DNA from: Vaginisenegalia massiliensis
GTDB taxonomy: Bacteria; Bacillota; Bacilli; Lactobacillales; Aerococcaceae
DNA length: 64,000 nt
Reading direction: 5' to 3'
Assembly: GCF_900604935.1 (NCBI RefSeq)
Contig: NZ_UWPC01000004.1
Location: 62,001-126,000 of the forward strand
Of this stretch, positions 1 through 9,192 are shown in pieces; the first letter of the stretch is position 1; each line of letters starts with the position of its first letter. A model generated the notes under the pieces. That model was not told the origin of the DNA. It ran no database searches and was given only the letters and a program-made list of their open reading frames with translations. The translations under genes and the position numbers were made by a program.

Positions 1-165
1 ATCGAGGATATCGATGAAGAAATTGATGAAGCAGTCGCTTACCAACAACTGATGGATTTGTTGGAATATGGTGAAATTCATCAAACAACTCAAGGTATTT
101 TAGAGGAATACGGACAATTGATTCGTAAAGATGATGCGATTAAGTTCTTCGGTCAACATTTTTAA
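1..165 (+). CDS. mecA: MecA C-terminal fragment (ClpC adaptor protein), 5' end outside window
   Basis: The first 54 codons of the window are open and stop at 163-165. The translated tail has a LLEYGE segment followed by EEYGQLIRKDDAI and ends in QHF, which resembles the C-terminal domain of MecA. MecA is the adaptor that hands unfolded proteins, ComK/ComX and Spx to the ClpC ATPase. The position directly upstream of coiA and pepF is the usual Lactobacillales arrangement and supports the call. Only the extreme C-terminus is visible, so identity rests on a short match plus context. Confidence 0.7.
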   Translation: MEDIDEEIDEAVAYQQLMDLLEYGEIHQTTQGILEEYGQLIRKDDAIKFFGQHF

Positions 166-175
166 TAAAGTTTTC

Positions 176-214
176 CCCTCCTATTCGGTTATTACTGAAT
201 AGGAGGGATTTTTT
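176..214 (+). terminator. Rho-independent terminator of mecA; its 3' arm carries the coiA ribosome binding site
   Basis: CCCTCCTATTC at 176-186 pairs perfectly over 11 bp with GAATAGGAGGG at 197-207, followed by a run of six T. The AGGAGG at 201-206 lies in the 3' arm and is 8 nt from the coiA ATG at 215. The same bases therefore serve as terminator and Shine-Dalgarno sequence. Confidence 0.85.
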
Positions 215-1329
215 ATGCTTATTGCTTATAATCAGCATCGCGAGTTGGTATACGCAACGGCGAGTGACCTTAAGAAACAAAAATCGAACCGTTTTTATTG
301 TCCACAATGTCAGCAAGCCGTCTATGTAAAGGCAAGACCGAATGGGGGCTATTATTTTGCCCATTATCAAGCCTGTGGATCTGGGCAGAGACGGGAGCGC
401 GTATGCAAAGAGAGTCGGACCCATCAATTAGCCAAGCAACAAATTTTACAAGCAGGTCATCGGATAGGAATTAAAGTCAGGCTAGAATATTCCCTATGTC
501 AAGGTCATCAAATTGCTGATTGCTATTATAAACTGGATCATCTAGCAAGGGTTATCGAGTTTCAGCAATCACCGATTAGCTGTCAACAAATTCATCAAAG
601 ACAAGGCGATTATGAAAGAGCGGGTTTAACCTGTCTTTGGCTCTATAATTATCAAGATATCAAAGAAACCCTGGCAACCGCTTGGTCCAGACGTTTAATT
701 TATTACCAGGAAGAGTTAGGTTATCATCGATGGTCTTATGATATACGAAGGGCGGCCTTCGTGTTGACGCATCATTTACCTCTTTTTTGCAGACTGATAC
801 AAAACAGCTATTGCAGCAACAGGTTGTAGAGGATATGGTGTTTTTTAAACAAGTGCCAAGAGGAATTATTCCTATTGAGTTAGAAAGAAACACCAAGATA
901 GACTCGTTTTCGAGAATATATCAAGGACGCAGTGGACAAAGTCGTGACCGAGTCTTATTTGCTTTGCGTCGTCAAAGCTGTTATCGGCCTCTGTTTAAGC
1001 GGTTTTATCAAGCGCAAATTGATATTTATCGGTGTCCCAAGTGGGTTTGGTCTTTGCCCAAACATTGCTTAATTTTAAAGATGCCCGTCTGGGCCGTATT
1101 TGTTTGGTTTTATCACTTCATCGCGGATAAAAAGGCCTTTACCTATAACGAATTGATTGTTTATCTCTTAGAGCGCTATGAAGCAAAAGACTTAGAGCTC
1201 TCCTCCTTTCCATTAATTAAGGCTCAACCGAATTTTTACTTAGAGCAATTGGCCACTCATTTGATTCATGTGAATGAAAAAAGGGGTGTTTTAATAGCGA
1301 GTGGAAAAAATGGCTGGTTAGTCAGGTAA
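215..1329 (+). pseudogene. coiA: coiA, competence protein CoiA, broken by a one-base frameshift at a T6 run
   Basis: CoiA is a competence-induced cytoplasmic protein with a nuclease-like domain that promotes recombination of incoming DNA. The N-terminal part (215 to about 785) has the early zinc-like CPQC motif, the FAHY segment and the conserved VIEFQQSPIS core. The frame is then lost at a T6 tract (783-788), and the rest of the protein continues in another frame to 1329. Restoring one T reads ...HHLPLFLQTDTKQ and gives about 371 aa, within the range for the family. As written, the first frame ends at 829 after 204 codons. The defect may be a real mutation or a homopolymer sequencing error; the adjacent gene has a similar lesion. 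Confidence 0.8.
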
Positions 1330-1395
1330 TTTGGACAATCTTTCGAGAAGGGAATACTTGTGCTAAAATAGGGACAGTAAAAAGGAGTGAATAGC

Positions 1396-3202
1396 ATGGT
1401 ACAAAAACGAGATCAAGTAGCAGAAAAAAACTTGGGATTTAAGTGATTTATTTGTAGATGATGCATCTTTTGAAGAAAGTCTAAAGGCCTGTCAAGAAAA
1501 GATTCAAGAGCTCGTACGATATAAAGGACAGCTTCATCAAAGTGGAGCAACTCTTTTAGCTGCATTACAAGACATCTTAGCAGTTGAGCGAATTTGTGAA
1601 AATCTCTATGTGTATGCAGCTAGTAAAAGCGACCAAGATAAGGGCAATGCCTTTTATCAAGATTACTTCGCTCGGGTGACCAGTTTGTATAGTCAATTTT
1701 CTGAAGCAGTGGCCTTCTTTGAACCAGAACTCTTAAGCTTGCCTAGCGACCAAGTCAAGGAACTGCTTGCTTCGGAAAAAGACCTAGCTCTTTATGATCA
1801 TTATTTTGATGATTTATTGCGCAAAGCTCCTCATACTTTGACTCAAGTAGAAGAAGAAATGCTAGCCCAAGCAAGCGAAGTTCTTTCTGCTTCATCTAGG
1901 ACTTTTGGTCAATTAAATAATGCAGATTTCCGTTTCCCAACCATCCAAGATGAAGACGGTCAGACCGTTGAATTGACCCATAGCCTTTATAGTAAATTCT
2001 TAGAATCGGATTCACGTTCAGTAAGAAAGGCGACCTTCGAAGGTTTTAATTCCGTTTACAATCAATTCAAATCGACCTTGGCTTCGACCCTCTCGACCAC
2101 CATTAAGGCCAACAATTTCCAAGCTAAAGTTAGAAAATTTGATTCAGCGCGCCAAGCGGCCTTATTTGCAAATAATGTTCCGGAAGCTGTTTATGATACT
2201 TTAGTAGAAACGGTAGGAAGTCGAGTAAGTCTCCTTCACCGTTATGTTGCTTTGCGGCAACAACTCTTGGAATTAGATGATCTAGAAATGTATGATATGT
2301 ACACACCGTTATTAGGACAGGTAGACTTTGATATCACTTATGAAAAGGCGAAAGATATTGTTCTTAAGGCAGTCGCTCCAATGGGTGAGGATTATGTGGC
2401 GATTATCCAAGCGGCCTTTGATCAACGCTGGATTGATGTCTACGAAAATCAAGGTAAACGCTCAGGTGCTTATTCATCAGGAACCTATGATAGCCGACCT
2501 TATATTTTACTCAATTGGCAAGACAATATTTCTTGCTTATATACTTTAATTCATGAATTAGGTCACAGTGCTCACTCCTATTTGACCCATGCTAATCAAC
2601 CCTATGTATATGGAGACTATTCGATTTTCTTAGCTGAAATAGCTTCAACAACAAATGAGAATTTATTAACCGATTATCTTTTGAAGGAATATACCGATCC
2701 GCAAATTCAACTCTATATTTTGAATAATTTTCTTGATCGTATGAAGAGTACGATGTTCCGTCAAACACAATTTGCGGAATTTGAACATTTCATGTATACG
2801 GCTGATGCACAAGGGCAACCACTTACAGCAGATTATCTCTCACAAACCTATCAAGCCTTAAATGAAAAGTACTATGGTCCACAAGTGAATTCAGATTCCT
2901 TGATTCGAGTGGAATGGAGCCGTATTCCTCATTTCTATTACAACTATTATGTTTTCCAATATGCAACAGGCTTTGCGGCAGCCACTTATTTCGCTGATAA
3001 AATTTGCCAAGGTGATCAAAGTGCTCTGGAAAACTACAAGAATTTCTTAAAATCGGGGAAACGTTATTATCCAATCGAAACAATGAAACGTGCCGGTCTC
3101 GATATGACTCAAGCTGAGTATATCATTTCAGCTTTAGATGTCTTCGAACAACGTCTAAATGAATTTGAACGGGCACTTGCCGAGAACCATCTTTCTAATT
3201 AA
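1396..3202 (+). pseudogene. pepF: pepF, oligoendopeptidase F (M3 family), with a one-base insertion in an A7 run near the start
   Basis: PepF is a cytoplasmic zinc endopeptidase that cuts short peptides. The ATG at 1396 has an AAGGAG ribosome site, but the frame hits TGA at 1444. Removing one A from the A7 tract at 1424-1430 joins the start to the long frame, giving TWDLSDLF, the normal PepF N-terminus, and about 602 aa, the usual family length. The HELGH zinc motif falls at about residues 386-390 (codons from 2552). From 1430 to 3202 the frame is uninterrupted. Without correction only an internal start such as 1610 could be used, which would lose the conserved N-terminal domain. The intact body argues for a very recent lesion or a sequence error. 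Confidence 0.9.
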
Positions 3203-3217
3203 TGAACAAACTGCATA

Positions 3218-3266
3218 AAAAAGAGGCTGTCATCCACGTTTGGTTACGTGGATGACAGCCTTTTTG
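3218..3266. terminator. Bidirectional terminator between pepF and trmB
   Basis: GGCTGTCATCCACGT (3225-3239) pairs perfectly with 3246-3260, with an A run on the left and a T run on the right. It can therefore end both the plus-strand pepF and the minus-strand trmB transcripts. Confidence 0.9.
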
Positions 3267-3290
3267 TAATTATTAGATTGTTTTATTAGA

Positions 3291-3965
3291 TTAATTTGCT
3301 GTTTGGCGTAAGGCTATTAAGCGTTGTTGATCAAAGGTCGCTTCAAGTCGGTAAATACGGTGACCTTTGGCAGCGAATTTGTGTTCATATTCGGTTTCGA
3401 TATTGCCGACATAGTCGGAATGATGTAAGTCAAGCCAAACTTGGTTGAGAATCAGACCATAGTTTGACAGGCTGGCAAGTGAATATTCGAAAAGGCCTTG
3501 GTTATCTGTCTTGAAATGCAATTGGCCGTTAGGAACCAGAATGGCTTCGTACTGACTTAAGAAGTCAGGAGATGTTAAGCGTCGCTTAGCATGGCGTGTC
3601 TTAGGCCAAGGATCACTAAAGTTTAAGTAAACGAGGTCAACTTCCCCGTCTGCAAAATATTGTGAGAGGTGGCGACCGTCAGCATGAAGAATTTGTAAAT
3701 TGGGTAGTTGAGCCTCCAACTGCCGATCTAGGATACTAACAATCACACTTGTTTGGATTTCAACCGCAATATAATTAATATGAGGGTGAGCTTTGGCCAT
3801 TTCGATAGTGAATTGGCCTTTGCCGGATCCTACTTCAATATGAAGAGCTTGGTTCTGAGCGAAACGAGTTTGCCAATGACCTTTTAAGTCGTTGGCATCG
3901 GTAATGACGTATTGGGGATATTCTTTGAGCTTGTCTTCAGCCCAAGGTTTGTGTCTGAGGCGCAT
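3291..3965 (-). CDS. trmB: tRNA (guanine-N7)-methyltransferase TrmB
   Basis: TrmB transfers a methyl group from SAM to N7 of G46 in the tRNA variable loop. The 224-aa protein has the SAM-binding loop EVGSGKG (residues 44-50) and the family signature DPWPKTRHAKRR (118-129), both well conserved. Length is typical. It lies 12 bp downstream of ccrZ on the same strand, and the two appear to be one transcript ended by the hairpin at 3218-3266. The start has a GAAAGGA ribosome site. Identity is secure. Confidence 0.96.
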   Translation of the reverse strand: MRLRHKPWAEDKLKEYPQYVITDANDLKGHWQTRFAQNQALHIEVGSGKGQFTIEMAKAHPHINYIAVEIQTSVIVSILDRQLEAQLPNLQILHADGRHLSQYFADGEVDLVYLNFSDPWPKTRHAKRRLTSPDFLSQYEAILVPNGQLHFKTDNQGLFEYSLASLSNYGLILNQVWLDLHHSDYVGNIETEYEHKFAAKGHRIYRLEATFDQQRLIALRQTAN

Positions 3966-3977
3966 AGCATTTCCTTT

Positions 3978-4775
3978 CTAGGATGGGTGATTTTCTTGAT
4001 AAATACGTTTAATCAGCAGAATGGTTTCATTTACTTTGTAATGGCGATTTTCCATATAATATTGTTTGATGGCTAATAAGCAATTCACCAAGCTATACCA
4101 GCGGATGCGGGTATAGGTTTCTTTATCAATTGTTAGACCATATTGATTCAACCAATCTGTCCATTCTGTTGGATTGAGGTATTGGCAGAGGATAAAGGTC
4201 AAATCGCTTAAAGGATCAGCAATGCGGACATTTTCCCAATCCACTAAATAGAGATAGTCCTCTTGGTCGCGTAAGAAATTGTGATGATTAAGATCACCGT
4301 GACAGACAGTGTAGTCTACTTGGTAAAAATAATCCTCGATAGAATCTTCAAGATAAGCGACAACTTGATTGAGAAACTGATTGTTTTGAAGGGAAGTTGG
4401 CAATTCGCTGAAATAAAAGTCGATAAAATCGAGTGGTCGAAAGACGTGACCATCCACTTTGCGCAACATCCAAAATAGGTTAGTTGAATGGTGAATCTTG
4501 TGGATTAATTGACAGACTTCTAATGAAGCCATCTCTTCTTTATCCAAAAGTTGACCATCTTTCCATTCTTGAGCGGTGAGGATATCACCAGAGTAGGTGC
4601 GCTGTGTCCACATTAATTTTGGCACAATACCTTCAGCGGAAAGAGCCGCAATAAAAGGGGAGGTATTGCGTTTAAAGAAGACTTTTTCGTCACTTTTGAC
4701 ACCCATAAAAGCTTGGCCGGTGGCACCTGCTTCTAAAGGATGGAATTCCCAGTCTTCTGATTGACCATATCCCAT
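3978..4775 (-). CDS. ccrZ: CcrZ/YtmP-type phosphotransferase (cell-cycle regulator family)
   Basis: This 265-aa protein has the aminoglycoside/choline-kinase fold. The catalytic loop CHGDLNHHNF (158-167, catalytic D161) and the metal-binding VDWE (178-181) are intact. In streptococci the gene directly upstream of trmB is ccrZ, whose product couples replication initiation to division and phosphorylates ribose-type sugars; YtmP is the Bacillus homologue. The same linkage here (12 bp before trmB) supports orthology. The start follows a clear AAAGGAG site. Substrate is assigned from the family, not from this sequence. Confidence 0.85.
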   Translation of the reverse strand: MGYGQSEDWEFHPLEAGATGQAFMGVKSDEKVFFKRNTSPFIAALSAEGIVPKLMWTQRTYSGDILTAQEWKDGQLLDKEEMASLEVCQLIHKIHHSTNLFWMLRKVDGHVFRPLDFIDFYFSELPTSLQNNQFLNQVVAYLEDSIEDYFYQVDYTVCHGDLNHHNFLRDQEDYLYLVDWENVRIADPLSDLTFILCQYLNPTEWTDWLNQYGLTIDKETYTRIRWYSLVNCLLAIKQYYMENRHYKVNETILLIKRIYQENHPS

Positions 4776-4880
4776 TATGAGGCTCCTTTCTTGTTTTGGC
4801 GTGAAGGTGAGGACAAAAAATGAAATCAGTAATCCTCATTTTACCATCTACATAGAAAGGGTCAACCTTTTTTGTTAGGA

Positions 4881-5213
4881 TTAGAGCGCTTGTTCGTTAA
4901 TTGTGAGGATTTCGCCGGTGTAGCAATCACAGGTGAATTCATAGTATACAGTTCCCGAGGCTTCTTTTCGCGTAATTCCACCTTGATAAACTAACGGGCG
5001 GCTATCAAAGGCATGGGACTCAACTGGATCATAATCAATCCATGAACCTTCGATCTCTCCTTCTTGAGCAAATTGGGTTTTTAATTTTTCTAAGACTTTA
5101 CCCGCAGGCATAGGTTTATTTTCTTTGATTAACCATGCACTAGCAGCTCCAAAAAGGACGCCAGCAAGTAGGATGAGACTATTCGCTAAATTGTCGTTTT
5201 TATTTTGTGCCAT
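4881..5213 (-). CDS. Small membrane-anchored protein with a PepSY-like C-terminal part (DUF4651-like)
   Basis: The 110-aa protein has one hydrophobic segment at about residues 11-27 (ANSLILLAGVLFGAASAWLI) after a short polar N-terminus. A soluble tail follows, ending GTVYYEFTCDCYTGEILTIN, which resembles the end of a PepSY domain. It is divergent from pepA, and small DUF4651-type proteins occupy this spot in streptococci. The ribosome site TAGGAGG is strong. No enzymatic motif is visible and the function is unknown. Family placement is by context and general resemblance only. Confidence 0.6.
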   Translation of the reverse strand: MAQNKNDNLANSLILLAGVLFGAASAWLIKENKPMPAGKVLEKLKTQFAQEGEIEGSWIDYDPVESHAFDSRPLVYQGGITRKEASGTVYYEFTCDCYTGEILTINEQAL

Positions 5214-5400
5214 CGTTGAGCCTCCTAAGAAATATTTTGTTACGTTTATTGTACCATGGATGATAGAGGATTAGTAAATTTGGCCACTTTTTGGCTGACT
5301 TTAGTCGAGCTTTGTCCTAGTCAAAACATTGATTTTGCTTATGGTTTGTGACAAAATAGAGGGGATAATTCGAACGAAATAAGTTAAATACGGGAGGCGA

Positions 5401-5413
5401 GCAGCTCAGCTGC
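5401..5413 (+). promoter_or_regulatory. Hairpin between ribosome binding site and start codon of pepA
   Basis: GGAGG at 5393-5397 is 20 nt from the ATG at 5418, too far for normal initiation. Between them GCAGC (5401-5405) and GCTGC (5409-5413) form a 5-bp stem with a TCA loop. Folding removes 13 nt and leaves an effective spacer of 7 nt. No alternative start codon lies closer. Confidence 0.55.
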
Positions 5414-5417
5414 GAAA

Positions 5418-6497
5418 ATGATGAAACAAGAAACGTTTAAATTAATTAAAGAATTAACCGAATTACAAGCCATTTCTGGCAATGAAGGCCGTGTTCGTCA
5501 ATACCTTGAGAAGGAAATGAAACCTCTAGTTGATGAATTGCATGTGTCAGGTTTAGGCAATATATTTGGGATTAAACATAGTAAAACTGAGAATGCACCT
5601 CGTATTATGTTAGGGGCACATATGGATGAGGTTGGTTTTATGGTCAGCCGTATTACCGATAACGGACTATTCCAAGTCGTTGCTATTGGTGGTTGGAATC
5701 CTTATGTTATTTCTGCGCAACGTTATACCTTACAAACAAGCAAAGGGGATTACCCATGTATTTCGAGTGCGGTCTCACCGCATTTATTAAGAGGGAAACC
5801 AGAAGGTAGCACTATTAAGCCGGAAGATATTCTATTTGATGCGGGCTTTACCTCTAAAGAAGAAGCGCAAGAATATGGCGTTAAACCAGGTGATGCCATT
5901 GTTCCTTTAACAGAAACTATTTATACAGCTAATAAGAAAGCGATCATGGCTAAAGCGTGGGATAACCGCTATGGTTGTGCTGTTATGCTTGAAACATTGA
6001 AAGCCGTTCAAGGCCAAGACTTGCCATCAACCTTGATTGCTGGTGCTTCGGTTCAAGAAGAAGTGGGCTTACGGGGAATTAAAGGGGCTATCCACACCCA
6101 CCAACCTGATGTCTTTTTTGCTGTGGATTGCTCACCAGCTTCTGATGCCGATGGAGACAAATCAAAATTTGGCCGTTTAGGTGAAGGCTTCTTGTTACGG
6201 GTACAAGATCCAGTTATGATTACGCATAAAGGTATGCGAGAATATCTTTTGGATATGGCTGAAACTCACCATATCCCGTATCAATTCTTCTTCTCGCCAG
6301 GCGGAACCGATGCTGGAGCGGCTCACACTATGAATCAAGGTGTACCTAGTGCGGTGATTGGGGTACCTGCTCGTTATATTCATGGACACCAATCCTTGTT
6401 CCATATCAGTGACTATGAGGCTGCTAAAGAAATGGTTACAAAGATTGTAACAACATTTGATGCGACCACTTTAGCAACGATTCGACAAAACGGTTAG
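5418..6497 (+). CDS. pepA: PepA, glutamyl aminopeptidase (M42 family)
   Basis: PepA is a cytoplasmic, two-metal aminopeptidase that removes N-terminal Glu or Asp and related residues from peptides. The 359-aa protein has the M42 metal and catalytic motifs in order: AHMDEVGF, AWDNRYG, VQEEVGLRG, VDCSP and the late YIHGHQSLFH. Length fits the family. The start at 5418 is chosen because ATG ATG follows a hairpin-shortened Shine-Dalgarno spacer. ytpR follows 20 bp later on the same strand, so the two are probably cotranscribed. A second, more distant M42 peptidase lies at 31033. Confidence 0.93.
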   Translation: MMKQETFKLIKELTELQAISGNEGRVRQYLEKEMKPLVDELHVSGLGNIFGIKHSKTENAPRIMLGAHMDEVGFMVSRITDNGLFQVVAIGGWNPYVISAQRYTLQTSKGDYPCISSAVSPHLLRGKPEGSTIKPEDILFDAGFTSKEEAQEYGVKPGDAIVPLTETIYTANKKAIMAKAWDNRYGCAVMLETLKAVQGQDLPSTLIAGASVQEEVGLRGIKGAIHTHQPDVFFAVDCSPASDADGDKSKFGRLGEGFLLRVQDPVMITHKGMREYLLDMAETHHIPYQFFFSPGGTDAGAAHTMNQGVPSAVIGVPARYIHGHQSLFHISDYEAAKEMVTKIVTTFDATTLATIRQNG

Positions 6498-6517
6498 TAA
6501 AGAGGAGGAAATACAGG

Positions 6518-7147
6518 ATGTGGTTAGCCTTTTATAACCCTAATGGGGTAGGCGATGTTTTAATGCTGACTTGTGCCAATGGTCAAGATCTAGTTTTACA
6601 AACCAAAACTAGCGAAAATGTCACCCAAATTTTCAATGCTGAAACGGGTGAATTAGTCGCAATCAATATTTTTGATGTTTCAAATATGATGACAATTGAT
6701 CAAGTTGGGCCAGTAACCTTAACGTCTGAACAAGTTAAGCAAGTGAATGAACACCTCATTAAATTGAATTTGGATGTTCAAGTAACGGTTGATCCAAGTC
6801 CGAAATTAGTCGTGGGTCACGTCCTAGAATGCCAAGACCATCCTGATAGTGATCACTTGCACGTAACCAAAGTTCAAGTGGCAGCTGATCAAGTCTTGCC
6901 AATTGTCTGTGGAGCAGCTAACATTGCGCAAGGACAAAAGGTCTTAGTAGCCAAACCAGGAGCTGTTATGCCCAACGGCCTCATTATTTGGCCAGGTCAA
7001 TTGCGGGGAGAAGAGAGTCATGGCATGATTTGTTCAACCCGCGAGTTAGAATTAACCGCGATTGAAAACCAACCAGGCATCTGGGTCTTGCCAGATCACT
7101 TTGAAGTTGGAACTCCATTAGAGGACGTTGTCGCTCGTTTTGCTTAA
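6518..7147 (+). CDS. ytpR: YtpR-family tRNA-binding protein
   Basis: The 209-aa protein has an N-terminal DUF4479-like part (about 1-95) and a C-terminal EMAP/tRNA-binding OB-fold (about 96-207). The conserved stretch runs VVGHVLECQDHPDSDHLHV to MICSTREL. YtpR resembles the N-terminal extension of PheT and is thought to bind tRNA, but its precise role is not settled. A strong AGAGGAGG site precedes the ATG. It sits between pepA and the unknown gene at 7169, all on one strand. Confidence 0.92.
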   Translation: MWLAFYNPNGVGDVLMLTCANGQDLVLQTKTSENVTQIFNAETGELVAINIFDVSNMMTIDQVGPVTLTSEQVKQVNEHLIKLNLDVQVTVDPSPKLVVGHVLECQDHPDSDHLHVTKVQVAADQVLPIVCGAANIAQGQKVLVAKPGAVMPNGLIIWPGQLRGEESHGMICSTRELELTAIENQPGIWVLPDHFEVGTPLEDVVARFA

Positions 7148-7168
7148 TCCTGAATAGGGGGTAAGAAG

Positions 7169-7771
7169 ATGTATGAAGGACCGGCTTTTAATAAGCCTAA
7201 GTCAAACCAACATAAGGAACCGCGGTTTATTCGCCAGATTAATGAAGCTGGGCAGCGGAGTCACTTCGAACCCGCTTATCATAAGGGGACAAGTGAGACT
7301 GAGAGTGAGAAAAAGGAACGTTTAAACCAAAAATTAATAAATAAGAATTACCAGCATGAACTCGATGCTCATGACGACCTGAACCAAAAAAGTGAATCTA
7401 AATATCAGATTCCCTTCAAAAACGTTAAACAGGATTTGAATTCGTGGCCAAAAAAGGATCAAGAAGGATCTGAGCAGACCTCGTCTGCCAAATCCCTTTT
7501 CGATCGGCAACAATTTGAAGCAAAGCAAGAAATGGAAGCAGAATTAGCTTCAACATCTACTAGACCCGAGCCTAGCCCTAGAGCTGAGTATGAGCCTAGT
7601 TTTCGTCAGCGGCAGCAGACGCCAGAAGAGGCTTTTCAGTCTCGACCAGCGACTGTGTTACCGAAGCCATATCAAAAGACTCAAGCGTACGACTCATTAG
7701 AAGCTGAGACGCGCCAATTAGCAAAGCGATTAGTTAAAACGAAAGATTCGTTTTTATTGTTTGAAAAATAA
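7169..7771 (+). CDS. Hydrophilic, low-complexity protein of unknown function between ytpR and murC
   Basis: I do not recognise a domain in this 200-aa protein. It is strongly hydrophilic, rich in Gln, Glu, Lys, Ser and Arg, with no membrane segment, and probably largely disordered. It begins MYEGPAFNKPKSN and ends with a Leu/Lys-rich stretch that could form a helix. The GGGGGTAAG ribosome site is good and it is packed 21 bp after ytpR and 12 bp before murC, so it is likely expressed. In Bacillus the ytpR-murC interval holds ytpS (sftA, an FtsK-type DNA translocase) whose N-terminus is also charged and disordered. This could be a remnant of such a protein without the motor, but that is conjecture. 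Confidence 0.7.
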   Translation: MYEGPAFNKPKSNQHKEPRFIRQINEAGQRSHFEPAYHKGTSETESEKKERLNQKLINKNYQHELDAHDDLNQKSESKYQIPFKNVKQDLNSWPKKDQEGSEQTSSAKSLFDRQQFEAKQEMEAELASTSTRPEPSPRAEYEPSFRQRQQTPEEAFQSRPATVLPKPYQKTQAYDSLEAETRQLAKRLVKTKDSFLLFEK

Positions 7772-7783
7772 AGGGGACATTAT

Positions 7784-9118
7784 ATGATTTCAAAAGATAC
7801 CACCTACCATTTTGTCGGCATTAAAGGGTCTGGCATGAGTGCCTTGGCGCTCATTTTGCACGGCGAAGGATATAAAGTGCAAGGAAGTGATTTAACTAAA
7901 TACTTCTTTACCCAGCAAGAACTTGAAAAACAAGGCATCCAAATGATGGGCTTTGATGAAGCAAATATTCATGAAGGATTAACAATTATTGCTGGAAATG
8001 CCTTTACTGATGAACATCCTGAATTGGTTAAGGCTAGAGAACTAGGACTGCCAATTTATCGTTATCATGATTTTTTGGGTGAATTAATTAACGCCTATAC
8101 TAGTATCGCAGTTACTGGATCGCACGGTAAAACTTCAACCACGGGTATGTTATCTCATACCTTGAAACACTTAGCGCCATTATCATATTTAATTGGTGAT
8201 GGGACAGGCTGTGGAGACGAAGGGGCTCAATATTTTGCTTTGGAAGCATGTGAATATCGCCGTCACTTTTTAGCTTACAAAGTGGACTATGCTATTATGA
8301 CCAATATTGATTTTGATCATCCTGATTATTATGCATCGATTGAAGATGTATTTTCAGCCTTCCAAACCTTTGCTCGTCAAACAAAAAAAGCCATCGTGGC
8401 TTGCGGAGACGATGAATATCTTCGGAAGTTAGAAGCAGATGTTCCGATCTATTATTATGGGGTCAGCGAACAAGATGATGTTATGGCTACAAATATTGAA
8501 CGAACCGTTAATGGTTCGGAATTTGACGTTTATGTTGATGGTGAAAAATGGGGCCATTTTGAGTTGCCAGCCTACGGTAAGCATAATATTTTGAATGCTT
8601 TAGCAGTGATTACCGTCTTGAAACTGGAAGGCTTTTCAGCTGAATTAGTAGCCGAACATCTTAAAACCTTTGGCGGCGTTAAACGCCGATTCTCTGCTAA
8701 GCAAGTGAATGATTTGATTATCATCGATGATTATGCTCATCATCCTTCGGAAATTAAAGCAACCATTGATGCTGCGAAACAAAAATATCCTGAACGTGAA
8801 TGTGTAGCTGTTTTCCAACCGCATACCTTCAGTCGGACAGTGGCTTTATTGAAAGAATTTGCCGAAGCCTTGTCGATGGCCGACCAAGTCTACTTATGTG
8901 ATATTTTCCATTCAGTTCGTGAATCACATGGAGAAGTGACCATTGATGATCTTGCTAATTTAATTGACAAAGAGGTAGAAATTGTCTCGAGTGAACATTT
9001 ATCTCCATTAATGAAATATCAAGATGCTGTCATCTTATTTATGGGTGCGGGTGATATTGATATGATTTCGCGTTCATTTGAAGTGGCATATGCCCAATTG
9101 AATGCTAATACCTTATAA
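7784..9118 (+). CDS. murC: UDP-N-acetylmuramate-L-alanine ligase MurC
   Basis: MurC adds the first amino acid, L-alanine, to UDP-MurNAc in peptidoglycan synthesis. The 444-aa protein shows the N-terminal nucleotide-sugar motif [10 protein letters not shown] (12-21), the ATP P-loop TGSHGKTST (111-119), the central [10 protein letters not shown] and the C-terminal [10 protein letters not shown], all typical of Mur ligases. The AAGGGGAC site precedes the ATG. It ends a run of closely spaced genes starting at pepA. Confidence 0.97.
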   Translation: MISKDTTYHFVGIKGSGMSALALILHGEGYKVQGSDLTKYFFTQQELEKQGIQMMGFDEANIHEGLTIIAGNAFTDEHPELVKARELGLPIYRYHDFLGELINAYTSIAVTGSHGKTSTTGMLSHTLKHLAPLSYLIGDGTGCGDEGAQYFALEACEYRRHFLAYKVDYAIMTNIDFDHPDYYASIEDVFSAFQTFARQTKKAIVACGDDEYLRKLEADVPIYYYGVSEQDDVMATNIERTVNGSEFDVYVDGEKWGHFELPAYGKHNILNALAVITVLKLEGFSAELVAEHLKTFGGVKRRFSAKQVNDLIIIDDYAHHPSEIKATIDAAKQKYPERECVAVFQPHTFSRTVALLKEFAEALSMADQVYLCDIFHSVRESHGEVTIDDLANLIDKEVEIVSSEHLSPLMKYQDAVILFMGAGDIDMISRSFEVAYAQLNANTL

Positions 9119-9192
9119 AATTTGAGGCCAGCGATGTTAGGTAATAATTTCGTTGGCCTTTTCTACATAGTAGCTAACAAAGGAGAGATATT

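Noticed and set aside
1425-1431. Canonical slippery heptamer A AAA AAC in pepF, suggesting programmed -1 frameshifting
   Set aside because: A -1 shift would enter the frame reading CTT GGG ATT TAA and stop at once. The real PepF frame requires +1 (or -2), so the heptamer cannot explain the break.
4281-4478. Plus-strand open frame inside ccrZ and similar short frames inside polA, eno, pgk and others
   Set aside because: They are out-of-frame shadows of well-identified genes without ribosome sites or family resemblance.
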